DNA of 64,000 bases from the NCBI GenBank assembly GCA_013041925.1, contig JABDRB010000033.1, positions 62,148-126,147 on the forward strand, in the 5' to 3' direction. The DNA comes from Akkermansiaceae bacterium. GTDB taxonomy: Bacteria; Verrucomicrobiota; Verrucomicrobiia; Verrucomicrobiales; Akkermansiaceae. Below the pieces are notes generated by a model. It searched no databases, was not told where the DNA came from, and saw only the letters and a program-made list of their open reading frames with translations. This document shows positions 54,853-63,330 of the stretch, piece by piece. Position numbers and translations under genes: made by a program. The first letter of the stretch is position 1. Every line of letters starts with the position of its first letter.

Positions 54853-55470
54853 TTATGCGTTGTCGTGAAATGTCAGTCCGCCGTCGTGGATCTTGACCTG
54901 CGAAAAAACATCGGGACGATGGAAATCAGGTTCTCCGTCCACGCCCGGCGCGGCGGTGAGGAACTTTTGATCGGGGGAGTCGACGATGAAGCAGACGTTC
55001 ATGCGGGTTTCGGGGCCAAAGTCGAAGCGTGCCTTGAGCACATCCAGGGGAATGGATGCTGCGGCGACCCACGTCCCGTCCGGCGCGAGATCGGAGAATG
55101 TTTTTACCCCTGGTATTTGGACGTCATCTGGATCAGCTCGGACGCGTGGCGCGGTGAACTCGGAGCTCCACCACGCACCGTTGGGTGCGAGATTGAACTC
55201 AAGATAGCGGCCCGAGCGTGGGTGGCTCAGGAAAAACTCAGCAACATCATATTCCCAGAGTTTTGGGGTGAATTCGCCAGGCCGGGACTGGGGTGCCATG
55301 CTGGCTGGCTGTCGGCGTGTAGCGACAAACCAGAGGCTGGCGTGGTCGATGGCGAGGCCAAAGGCGGCGGGTACCTCGAGTGGGTTTCCATACCAGTCTT
55401 TTTCGAGGCCAAACAGGGCGAGGTCGAGCGCGCCCCATCGGAGTGGGGATTTTTTGTGTTCGATCAGCAT
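54853..55470 (-). CDS. CBM9/DOMON-like hypothetical protein
   Basis: About 205 residues from the ATG at 55470 (MLIEHKKSPLRWGALDLALF). Beta-rich, with the spacing DLAPDGTWVAAASIPLDVLK and RYLEFNLAPNGAWWSSEFTA that recalls family 9 carbohydrate-binding modules. No signal peptide is visible, so a cytoplasmic role or missed start is possible. It is co-oriented with, and 47 bases upstream of, the SpoIIE phosphatase gene. The family call is tentative. Confidence 0.6.
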   Translation of the reverse strand: MLIEHKKSPLRWGALDLALFGLEKDWYGNPLEVPAAFGLAIDHASLWFVATRRQPASMAPQSRPGEFTPKLWEYDVAEFFLSHPRSGRYLEFNLAPNGAWWSSEFTAPRVRADPDDVQIPGVKTFSDLAPDGTWVAAASIPLDVLKARFDFGPETRMNVCFIVDSPDQKFLTAAPGVDGEPDFHRPDVFSQVKIHDGGLTFHDNA

Positions 55471-55685
55471 AATGGTGCGGTGATTCTGGATATCGGATCG
55501 CCATTGCCAAAGACAAAAATACGCCAATATCCTTAGGTTCTCCTGTGATGCCGATCGGCATGGTCAGAGAATGTGACATTTTTTCATGATTTGTGAAATA
55601 TGCTGGTAAATTGGGGTAGTATGTGATGTTGATAAGTCGTTCACAAGAACAACGACCCAGCCCCAATTTTCAGCGATCTGAGATC

Positions 55686-56417
55686 ATGGATACCATCGAA
55701 TACATCGGCCCACGCCCTAAAAAACCTGCCAGCAAGTCATGGGGGGGAGGATGGTTGATGATCCTCTTTGTGGTGGTCGGAGTGGGGATTGTGGCCAAGC
55801 CGTATATCTCCCAAGCGCTGGCTCGGAACGCCTCGGTGACCGAGCTCAAGGTGGAAGAAACGGTGTCTTGGCTCAATCAAAAGGGTGCCTTTGGCAATCA
55901 GTTGGCTGCAGCCGCGCTAAAACGGACGAAAAAGGAGGTCGTCTATGACCCCGCTTATTATCAAATCCCTTACCCGAATGGCGATGTTCCCGCTGGGAAG
56001 GGCGTATGCACGGATGTGGTGGTGCGTAGCTATCGCGCATTGGGGGTCGACCTCCAGCAGCTCGTGCATGATGATATGACGCAAAATTTCCGCATTTACC
56101 CACAGCTATGGAATCTGAAGGGGCCAGACACCAATATCGACCACCGTCGGGTGCCGAACCTGCAGCGCTTTTTTACGCGATCGGGTCGGGAAATTGAGCT
56201 TCCAGAAACGTCTTCGGCGGAAAATTTCAGTTTTGGTGATGTTGTGGCATGGAGGTTACCGCATGGTGCCACCCATATCGGGGTGGTGGTTCCTGGGCCT
56301 GGTGACCGAAGGGATGAAAAGTGGATCGTGCATAACATTGGCTCTGGCCCACAATGGGAGGATAAATTGTTGGAATACCAGGTGATCGGCCACTACCGCT
56401 ACGCGGGATCGAAGTAG
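55686..56417 (+). CDS. DUF1287 protein with N-terminal membrane anchor
   Basis: About 243 residues from the ATG at 55686 (MDTIEYIGPRPKKPASKSWG). One membrane helix (about 20-38) anchors an exported DUF1287 domain: YDPAYYQIPYPNGDVPAGKG, CTDVVVRSYRALGVDLQQLV, HDDMTQNF, FGDVVAWRLPHGATHIGVVV. The conserved Cys, His and Asp suggest an NlpC/P60-like cysteine-peptidase fold, not proven for the family. It is followed by holA after 110 bases. Confidence 0.88.
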   Translation: MDTIEYIGPRPKKPASKSWGGGWLMILFVVVGVGIVAKPYISQALARNASVTELKVEETVSWLNQKGAFGNQLAAAALKRTKKEVVYDPAYYQIPYPNGDVPAGKGVCTDVVVRSYRALGVDLQQLVHDDMTQNFRIYPQLWNLKGPDTNIDHRRVPNLQRFFTRSGREIELPETSSAENFSFGDVVAWRLPHGATHIGVVVPGPGDRRDEKWIVHNIGSGPQWEDKLLEYQVIGHYRYAGSK

Positions 56418-56527
56418 GGAGCGACCGCTGCTGCTGCCCCTCCCGTGCGGAAAAACTCGTTACGCGACGTTGTTTTAGCCTTTTTTAGCTCTTGCTTCTT
56501 GCGGCTTCCTTCATGATTCTTTGTTGC

Positions 56528-57616
56528 GTGAGTCAGATCTATGTCATTACGGGGAGCGATGAGGGCACGGTGTCTGAGGAGGCCCTGAAGATTTACAATA
56601 AGCTGAAGCCTGTGGGCGGTGATGATTTTTCCCAGGAAGTGATTGATGGCACGGCGGCCAATGCCGATGAGGCGCACACAGCGTGTAGCCGCGCCATCCA
56701 ATCCTTACAAACGTTGCCGTTTTTTGGTGGGGGGAAGACGGTTTGGCTGAAGCAGGTTAATTTTCTCGGCAGCGACCGCACCAGTATGGCTGAGGCGACC
56801 AAAATGGGGGCGGAGGCACTGCTGGACTGCCTAAAGGCGGGGCTGCCCGAGGATGTGCAGTTTGTCATCAGTGGTTCCACATTCAATAAAAGTCGTTTGC
56901 TAAGCAAATACCTCCATGCCGAAGCCAAGGTGCAGACATACAATAAGCCGGATGTTTCGCGTGAAGGTTGGCAGGAGCAGGTGGCGGGTAACGTCCGTGC
57001 GCGTGCTGGGAAGCTTGATCTGACCTTTGATGCGGAGGCGTTGGAGTTGTTTGTCATGCTCGCCGGTGAAGATACCCGCCAGATCGCCAGTGAGTTGGAA
57101 AAAATGGACATCTACCTTGGAGATCGTCGTGACGTGAGCGTGGACGACGTGCGACTGCTCGTGCCGCTGAGCCGTGCTGGGGTTGTTTTTGAAATCGGGA
57201 ATGCCTTGCAGAAAAGGAATGCGGCACGCGCCTTTGAATTAATCGACCAGCAACTCGCCCGTAAGGAGAGCGCGATTGGTATTCTACGAGCTTCAATCAT
57301 CCCCACCGTGCGCAACCTTTTTATGTCGGTGGCTGCCAGTGATGGACGTAATATACCGAACGGAAACTACAACCAGTTTGCCGCAGCGCTTGACGCCTTG
57401 CCGGAAAACGAGCGTGCGTGGTTGCCTCAGAAGAAGGCGGGGGGCGTGAATGCCTACCCACTTTTTCTCGCCAGCAAAAACGCAAAAGGTTTTGGCTTAA
57501 AAAAACTGCGTAAAGCGATGCTCGCCTGCCTTGACGCGGATAAGTGCCTTGTCACCACGGGGCTTGACCACCGGACGGTTTTGCACCGACTGATTGCCAC
57601 CATCTGCACCCCGTAA
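56528..57616 (+). CDS. holA: DNA polymerase III delta subunit
   Basis: About 362 residues from GTG at 56528, which gives the typical start SQIYVITGSDEGTVSEEALK. The clamp-loader delta pattern is visible: TLPFFGGGKTVWLKQVNFLG, LPEDVQFVISGSTFNKSRLL, GEDTRQIASELEKMDIYLGD, and the C-terminal collar region ending CLVTTGLDHRTVLHRLIATI. Delta opens the beta clamp for loading. An upstream ATG at 56513 would add five residues. It is followed by the TauE/SafE gene after 11 bases. Confidence 0.85.
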   Translation: MSQIYVITGSDEGTVSEEALKIYNKLKPVGGDDFSQEVIDGTAANADEAHTACSRAIQSLQTLPFFGGGKTVWLKQVNFLGSDRTSMAEATKMGAEALLDCLKAGLPEDVQFVISGSTFNKSRLLSKYLHAEAKVQTYNKPDVSREGWQEQVAGNVRARAGKLDLTFDAEALELFVMLAGEDTRQIASELEKMDIYLGDRRDVSVDDVRLLVPLSRAGVVFEIGNALQKRNAARAFELIDQQLARKESAIGILRASIIPTVRNLFMSVAASDGRNIPNGNYNQFAAALDALPENERAWLPQKKAGGVNAYPLFLASKNAKGFGLKKLRKAMLACLDADKCLVTTGLDHRTVLHRLIATICTP

Positions 57617-57627
57617 TCCATGAGACG

Positions 57628-57996
57628 ATGAAAACGTTTGTCATTGTTAGTATCATTGGGGTCGCTGCAGGATTGCTTGGTGCGCTTTGTGGTATCGGTG
57701 GAGGGATTGTGATGGTGCCTGCCTTTGTCACCGCATTGGGATTTGAGCAGAAAAAGGCGGTGGCCACATCTCTCGCTGTGATTGTCATTGTCTCTCTCGT
57801 CTCCACGTTGAATCATACCCTGAGAAAAGGGGAGTCGTTGATCGATTGGAGGATCGTGGCACTTGCCGCCGTGGCCGCCGCGCTGGCCGCTTGGTTCGGG
57901 ACGGATCTGATGCACAAACTCAGCAATCAGCACCTGACTCGTCTGTTTGGCATCGTCCTGCTCGTCTTTGGAGCAAAGATGCTGTTGGGGAAATAA
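57628..57996 (+). CDS. Half-size TauE/SafE-family membrane permease
   Basis: 122 residues with four predicted helices. The family motif LLGALCGIGGGIVMVPAF is at about 16-33, with VATSLAVIVIVSLVSTLNH next and IVLLVFGAKMLLG at the end. Full TSUP proteins are about twice as long with two such repeats, so this one would have to dimerise. Members export sulfite, sulfoacetate or related organic anions. It starts 11 bases after holA and converges on the HAD gene. Confidence 0.85.
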   Translation: MKTFVIVSIIGVAAGLLGALCGIGGGIVMVPAFVTALGFEQKKAVATSLAVIVIVSLVSTLNHTLRKGESLIDWRIVALAAVAAALAAWFGTDLMHKLSNQHLTRLFGIVLLVFGAKMLLGK

Positions 57997-58005
57997 TACA
58001 CGTGA

Positions 58006-58638
58006 TCAGCTCATCAGTGCCATCATCAGCTCATCGGGTGTATCGCAGAAGTGGTCGGGGTGGGATGCCTGAAGCGCCTCTGTGGCATTAAAGCCCCAAC
58101 CGACAGCCGCCGCTGCGACTCCCGCCTTACGCGCCGCTTTGATGTCACGGATCTCATCGCCGATGTAGATGAGTTCTTCGGGGGCCAAGGCGTATCGTTT
58201 GAGGATGTCGCGGAGGTATTTTGATTTTCCGGTCAGCTTGGAAGTTGATGAAACAAAGGTGAACACGCCAGCCAACTGGTGTGTTTCGAGAAATAGACCG
58301 GCATTTTCAACGGAATTGGAGGTGAGGATACCAAAGTGATCGGCTCCCTTGCGCAGCTTCGGTAAGGCCTCCGCCATGCCCTTGATGAGTGGTAACGATG
58401 GGATCTTCGCCTTGAGCATTCGCGTGCCTCGGTAGAGAAGTCGGGGGACTAATCGCTTCGGGATACCGAGGTGGTCAATGAAATCGGTGATCGTCATCGT
58501 CCTTAGGTAGGTGATTTCCTCATCGTCGATGGGTCGTAGATCGAGATCCTCGGCCATGGTATTATATATCCGTAACCCCTCGTCGAAGGTGTCGGCGATA
58601 GTACCATCAAAATCAAAGACGAGGGCGCGGTATTTCAT
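58006..58638 (-). CDS. HAD-superfamily phosphoglycolate-phosphatase-like hydrolase
   Basis: About 210 residues from the ATG at 58638 (MKYRALVFDFDGTIADTFDE). Motif I DFDGTIADT, motif II FGILTSNSVENAGLFLET, Lys in STSKLTGKSKYLRDIL, and motif IV LIYIGDEIRDIKAARKAGV. The cap is helical. It is likely a small-molecule phosphatase (Gph/PpaX-like); substrate not determined. It converges on the TauE/SafE gene with a 9-base gap. Confidence 0.9.
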   Translation of the reverse strand: MKYRALVFDFDGTIADTFDEGLRIYNTMAEDLDLRPIDDEEITYLRTMTITDFIDHLGIPKRLVPRLLYRGTRMLKAKIPSLPLIKGMAEALPKLRKGADHFGILTSNSVENAGLFLETHQLAGVFTFVSSTSKLTGKSKYLRDILKRYALAPEELIYIGDEIRDIKAARKAGVAAAAVGWGFNATEALQASHPDHFCDTPDELMMALMS

Positions 58639-58871
58639 CATACCTATCAACATAGGCACGGATGGGTGAAATTCAAAATGGAAAATGACAGATCACCCGA
58701 TCTGGATTGTGGACAGGCAATTGGACACTTGGGGTGAAAGGTGCATGGCCCAGCAACCGCATTATCTCTTGCTCAACCTGGCCATTGGTGGATCAGCTTG
58801 GTTTTGCGCGGGAATCAACATCAAGAGCATATTTTTGTAAAAACCCGCCCTCACGATGCGTAATGTTCACC

Positions 58872-61268
58872 ATGATGCGCACGACTCTTTTATTGTCTCT
58901 CTCCACGTTGATCCCACTCATGCAGATGGATTCAGCGGATGCGGCTCGGCGGGTGAATATGAAACATGTTGACCTTACGATGGGTGAAGTGATTCCTAAA
59001 GAAGCCACGCACGATTGGAACTTGGGGGCGACGGGAGCTCGTGGCTGGATTTACAGTGTGCGGCTCGAGACATCGAAAGCTCGGCAAATTGGTGTGACAA
59101 AGGTGGCTAAGGGCAGCCCTGCTGATGGGGTTTTGAAAATGGGGGATGTGATTTTGGGCGTTGCGGGAAAACCCTTTGCCTATGATCCACGAGTAGAATT
59201 TGGAAAAGCGCTGACCTCAGCCGAGGCGAAGTCCGGTAAGCTGTCGGTGATCCGCTGGCGTGGTGGTGAAAAATCAGCGGTGGATATTACCTTGCCAGTG
59301 CTCGGCACCTATAGCGCGACGGCTCCCTACGACTGTCCAAAGTCGAAGCGCATTCTTGAGGAAGGGTGCAAGGCATTGGCCCAGCGCATGGAGCAGCCGA
59401 ATTACAAAGTAGGCAATATTCCTCGATGTTGGAATGCCTTGGCCCTATTGGCATCGGGTAATGAGAGTTACCTGCCGTTGGTGAAGCGTGAAGCCGAATG
59501 GGCATCGCAATTTTCAGCCCGTAGCATGGCCACCTGGTATTATGGTTATGTGATCACCTTATTGGCCGAGTATCAAATGGCGACGGGTGATGATGCGTAT
59601 GAGGCGGGTATGAAGCGTCTGGCACTTGAGGCCGCGAGGGGCCAAAGCATCGTCGGGTCATGGGGGCACAAGTTTGCTGGTGATGATGGGCGATTGGTGG
59701 GCTATGGAATGATGAATGCCCCAGGGTTAACATTAACCACTGCGTTGGTGTTGGCGCGAATGGCGGGAGTGCAGGATCCTGATTTGGATTTAGCGATTGA
59801 TCGCAGCGCGAAGATGTTGCGCTTTTATCAAGGGAAAGGCGCGGTCCCGTATGGCGATCATGCGCCATGGATTCAAACGCATGAAGACAATGGCAAGTGC
59901 GGGATGGCGGCCATGCTCTTTAATTTGTTGGAAGAGAAAGAGACGTCGCCATACTTTGCACGGATGTCGCTGGCCTCGCACGGTTCTGAGAGGGATACAG
60001 GTCACACGGGTAACTACTGGAACATCAGTTGGGCCTTGCCGGCCGTGTCATTGTCGGGTCCCGAAGCGACGGGTGCTTGGATGAAAGAATTTGGTGCGTG
60101 GTATTTTGATTTTGGTCGTCAAGTCGATTGGAATTTTCGTCACCAAGGGCCTCCGAATGCTCGTCCAGATAAAACCGGCAAGTGGGATGCGACAGGGCAT
60201 TATTTGTTGGCGTATGCATTGCCGCTGAAGCAGCTGATGATTACTGGCAGGAAACCTCCGGTCGTGCCTCAGCTCACAGCCAATGAGGCTCAGAGCATTG
60301 TGGAAGATGGTCGTGGTTGGAGTAATATTGAACGCACGAGTTTCTATGATGTTTTGGATAGCAAAGAGCTGTTTAAGCGATTGGGGAGTTGGTCGCCAGT
60401 TGTGCGTGAGAGGGCGGCCATGGCCTTGGTGCGCCGCAAGGACACCAAGGTGGAAGATGTGATTGAGCGATTAAAAATGAACCAGCTTGAATGTGCGTTG
60501 GGTGCTTGTCAGACCTTGGCGGGTATGGGCGGAAAAGCCGCGCCTGCAGTTCCAGCGTTGCAGGAAACACTGAAGTCGAACAACTTGTGGTTGCGCATCA
60601 AAGCCGCCGAGGCGTTGGCGTCGATAGGTAAACCCGCGATGCCGGCTTTGCCTCAATTGTTAGAGATGATTGATCGTAGGCCATCGAAATCGGATCCGCG
60701 TGGGATGGAGCAGCGCTATTTGAGTTCGGCGGTGTTTGGGAAGATGCTCAAGAACTCGATTGAGGGTGTCGACCGCGAGCTGTTGCGCAAGGCGGTGATT
60801 GCGGGTCTTCAAAACCAAGACGGTCGATCACGTAGCACGATTGGTCGCATTTATAACCAACTCAGCTACGAAGAACTTCGTCCCTTGTTGCCAGCGATTC
60901 GTGATGCGATTGCCAAGCCAGCGCCGAGTGGTATTATGTTTGCCGATGGGATTCGGATGCAGGGTTTAAATCTTCTTGCCAAGCACCGTGTGAAGGAGGG
61001 GATTCCCTTGTGCCTGTCCTTTGTCGATACCGACCGGTGGAATAAGAAGAGAAGGATCCTAGGTTGCCTTGATGCTCTCGCCAAGTATGGGTCTGCCGCA
61101 AAACCGGAGATGGAGAATTTAAAGCAACTTGAAAAAGTGCTCGGTAAGCATCGTGAGAAAAAGAACTTTACTGAGCATTTTACTAAAATCAAAAGTATCA
61201 TCGAGACGATTGAAAGCGGTCAGGCGCCGCCCAAGTTGAGAAGCCTGGAAGAATCAGATCATGATTGA
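58872..61268 (+). CDS. Secreted PDZ/HEAT protein, DUF6288-like
   Basis: About 798 residues from the ATG at 58872, which begins a signal peptide (MMRTTLLLSLSTLIPLMQM). A PDZ domain (about 50-140) has VTKVAKGSPADGVLKMGDVI and GVAGKPF. A large alpha-helical toroid-like domain follows (about 150-510), with YYGYVITLLAEYQMATGDDA and GHTGNYWNISWALPAVSL. A C-terminal region has HEAT repeats (about 540-700). This order fits the Verrucomicrobia-enriched DUF6288 group. No catalytic motif is clear; it may bind or process envelope polymers (inference). Confidence 0.75.
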   Translation: MMRTTLLLSLSTLIPLMQMDSADAARRVNMKHVDLTMGEVIPKEATHDWNLGATGARGWIYSVRLETSKARQIGVTKVAKGSPADGVLKMGDVILGVAGKPFAYDPRVEFGKALTSAEAKSGKLSVIRWRGGEKSAVDITLPVLGTYSATAPYDCPKSKRILEEGCKALAQRMEQPNYKVGNIPRCWNALALLASGNESYLPLVKREAEWASQFSARSMATWYYGYVITLLAEYQMATGDDAYEAGMKRLALEAARGQSIVGSWGHKFAGDDGRLVGYGMMNAPGLTLTTALVLARMAGVQDPDLDLAIDRSAKMLRFYQGKGAVPYGDHAPWIQTHEDNGKCGMAAMLFNLLEEKETSPYFARMSLASHGSERDTGHTGNYWNISWALPAVSLSGPEATGAWMKEFGAWYFDFGRQVDWNFRHQGPPNARPDKTGKWDATGHYLLAYALPLKQLMITGRKPPVVPQLTANEAQSIVEDGRGWSNIERTSFYDVLDSKELFKRLGSWSPVVRERAAMALVRRKDTKVEDVIERLKMNQLECALGACQTLAGMGGKAAPAVPALQETLKSNNLWLRIKAAEALASIGKPAMPALPQLLEMIDRRPSKSDPRGMEQRYLSSAVFGKMLKNSIEGVDRELLRKAVIAGLQNQDGRSRSTIGRIYNQLSYEELRPLLPAIRDAIAKPAPSGIMFADGIRMQGLNLLAKHRVKEGIPLCLSFVDTDRWNKKRRILGCLDALAKYGSAAKPEMENLKQLEKVLGKHREKKNFTEHFTKIKSIIETIESGQAPPKLRSLEESDHD

Positions 61269-61336
61269 TAGTTTCGCGAGCGCTTATCGATTTTTCCGAT
61301 GACGCACTGGCCGTGCCGCAAGAACGTGTCGCCCGC

Positions 61337-62032
61337 CTATGCCAAGCCCGCGGCCTCACAGGAGACAATGAGCGCGCGTTGATCAACAACCGTCCAGCGC
61401 ACATTGTATCCATCGATCAGGCAGCCGTATTCACGCCCATGATCCTCATGTTGGTATGCAGGGCGCGGGTCGGCCGCTAATGTCGCTTCGATTAACCGCC
61501 TCGTAGCGTCGGTCAGGTTTTCTCCAATACCATGATTCCAGCAGACAACGAGCACGTCTGGGGCGTGATGTGCAAATCCACCATCGGCATCGGGGGGGGA
61601 ATCCGAGTAGGGGACGTAAGGTTTGATATCGAGGATCGGGGTGCCATCGACGAGGTCAACGCCGCGTAACTTGAGCACCGGTGCCTCGGGGTGGGTGAGG
61701 TCGATACTTTCCAGCCTGACACACGACAATCCAATGGGGTTGGGCCGGAATGGTGAGCGGCTGGCAAAAACCCCCAGCTTTTTATTTCCCCCTAGTCTGG
61801 GTGGTCTGACGGTTGGTTTCCACGTGCTTCGTATCGCTTGGTGGAACATAAAGACGAGCCAGATGTGCGAGAACCCATCGAGTCCACGCACGGCATCCAC
61901 CGTGCGATATTCGGGTTCAAAAATCAACTCGCCCCACGCCTCATCGACGATCCCTGGTTGACGAGGGACACCAAATTTTTCCCCGTAACAGGTCTTGATG
62001 TGTGCGATGGCTTCTACATTCATGGTTCTCAA
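61337..62032 (-). CDS. trmO: tRNA (N6-threonylcarbamoyladenosine37-N6)-methyltransferase TrmO
   Basis: 231 residues. The TsaA/YaeB signature is present: AIAHIKTCYGEKFGVPRQPG, GLDGFSHIWLVFMFH, LGVFASRSPFRPNPIGLSCV and GVDLVDGTPILDIKPYVPYS. The enzyme uses SAM to methylate t6A37 in some tRNAs. A GGGAGG lies five bases before TTG at 62032, so TTG is favoured over the ATG at 62023. It starts 20 bases after the stop of the outer-membrane protein gene, on the same strand. Confidence 0.93.
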   Translation of the reverse strand: MRTMNVEAIAHIKTCYGEKFGVPRQPGIVDEAWGELIFEPEYRTVDAVRGLDGFSHIWLVFMFHQAIRSTWKPTVRPPRLGGNKKLGVFASRSPFRPNPIGLSCVRLESIDLTHPEAPVLKLRGVDLVDGTPILDIKPYVPYSDSPPDADGGFAHHAPDVLVVCWNHGIGENLTDATRRLIEATLAADPRPAYQHEDHGREYGCLIDGYNVRWTVVDQRALIVSCEAAGLA

Positions 62033-62052
62033 TTCATCCTCCCGTGAGGCAG

Positions 62053-63234
62053 CTAATGGACATGGTCGTCACCATCACCCCAGTCGAATCCAAACATCAG
62101 CCATAGGCTGTGGTCGTCGCCACCTTCTTTGTTGTGATCATAGTTGTACTGGATGCGTGCCATGGCTTCGAGACCCTTGCCAATAGGGAAATAGCGTGTC
62201 AGGGCGGGGGAGATACGGTGTCGCTCAGGAAGCTCGGGGTCAGCCACACCTTCCAAGTAGTCATACCTCAGCCCCGCTTCCCATTCAGGAAGAAACCGCC
62301 AGATAACACGTGAAGAGAATGCCCATTCGTCGAACGCTCCTTCTTCCGTATTTACGTCTCGCAGCATCGCTTCGTGGGTCCAAGTCAATTTCTGGCCGTG
62401 ATCACCATCCTGAAGCCATCGATAGGTGAGGTCGGCACCGTAGAGCTTCGCATTTTTGCCCATGAAGTGGGTGCCTTGCATGTAGCTGGCGCCGTAGGTG
62501 AACCCACACGTATCCGCAGGCCAGAACGTCGCCTCGTATCGTAGAGTGAAAATGTCCCGATTCCAGAGTGCCTCCTCAGCTTCCTCGGCATGTCCGTGCC
62601 CGGTGCCGCCAGCGTCATTTTCCTCCTCGTGGGCGTGTTCGACGGCGGTGCCATAGCTCAGCGTTAGTTGGTCATCCCAGTGTGTCGGAGGAGTCCAGAT
62701 CATTTCGGCACCTTCCAGCGCGAGAGAATCATCGCCAAGAAAGCGGAAGTTCATCATGCTGGTATCGACAAATTTCCATTCGTGGTTGTGGCCTGTGTTC
62801 AGCGTGCCGACAGAGGCAAAGAAGCGTCCGCCCTTGAGGGAGAATCCACCGGGGAGGTTAAGCCATTTGAAATAGAGTTCTTCCAGTTCACCTTCCCAAC
62901 CATCCTCTTTGTCCCATGCAAAAATGGCCTCGGTGAAGGCAAAAAAATGCTCTCCTCGGTGGACGTCAATGCCGACCGATAAACCAGGGACGCTGAATCC
63001 GTCGGAGCTTGGATCATGACCGCCGCCGGCAAGCCCGGCATCCTCAAGGTCAGTTTCACCATAGACCGCGCGTAAGTGGAGGTTGGGGCTAATGGATAGG
63101 ACGGCTTCGTTAGGGTGATCGCAGTCTTCTCCTCCTAGAGGCACGAGCGTATCGTTCCCCTCATTGGCGGCAAGCGAAGAGCAGAGGAAGGATGTTGTCA
63201 TCACGATGACGTGATGGATGGGTGAGGTGTCCAT
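62053..63234 (-). CDS. Outer-membrane barrel protein, zinc-associated receptor/porin type, copy 1
   Basis: About 393 residues from the ATG at 63234 (signal peptide MDTSPIHHVIVMTTSFLCSS). The barrel pattern includes LPGGFSLKGGRFFASVGTLN, GHNHEWKFVDTSMMNFRFLG, and C-terminal strands ending in FGFDWG. A His/acid-rich loop (EHAHEEENDAGGTGHGHAEE) and a His at the extreme end suggest metal binding. The plan fits outer-membrane proteins annotated as zinc-regulated. The frame extends to 63270, but that lies inside the terminator of the upstream paralogue. Tandem with 63331-64000. Confidence 0.75.
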   Translation of the reverse strand: MDTSPIHHVIVMTTSFLCSSLAANEGNDTLVPLGGEDCDHPNEAVLSISPNLHLRAVYGETDLEDAGLAGGGHDPSSDGFSVPGLSVGIDVHRGEHFFAFTEAIFAWDKEDGWEGELEELYFKWLNLPGGFSLKGGRFFASVGTLNTGHNHEWKFVDTSMMNFRFLGDDSLALEGAEMIWTPPTHWDDQLTLSYGTAVEHAHEEENDAGGTGHGHAEEAEEALWNRDIFTLRYEATFWPADTCGFTYGASYMQGTHFMGKNAKLYGADLTYRWLQDGDHGQKLTWTHEAMLRDVNTEEGAFDEWAFSSRVIWRFLPEWEAGLRYDYLEGVADPELPERHRISPALTRYFPIGKGLEAMARIQYNYDHNKEGGDDHSLWLMFGFDWGDGDDHVH

Positions 63235-63243
63235 AGGGCTCGA

Positions 63244-63276
63244 TAAAAAAGGGGACGATGGATAGACCATCGTCCC
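63244..63276 (-). terminator. Terminator between the tandem outer-membrane protein genes
   Basis: On the minus strand GGGACGATGG (63276-63267) and CCATCGTCCC (63261-63252) pair perfectly around a five-base loop, then C and six T (63250-63245). It should end or attenuate transcription from the upstream copy. Confidence 0.9.
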
Positions 63277-63330
63277 GATATATTAGCCGTTGAGGGGTCT
63301 TTGGGGCAACCCTAAATGCGAATGGGCGGA

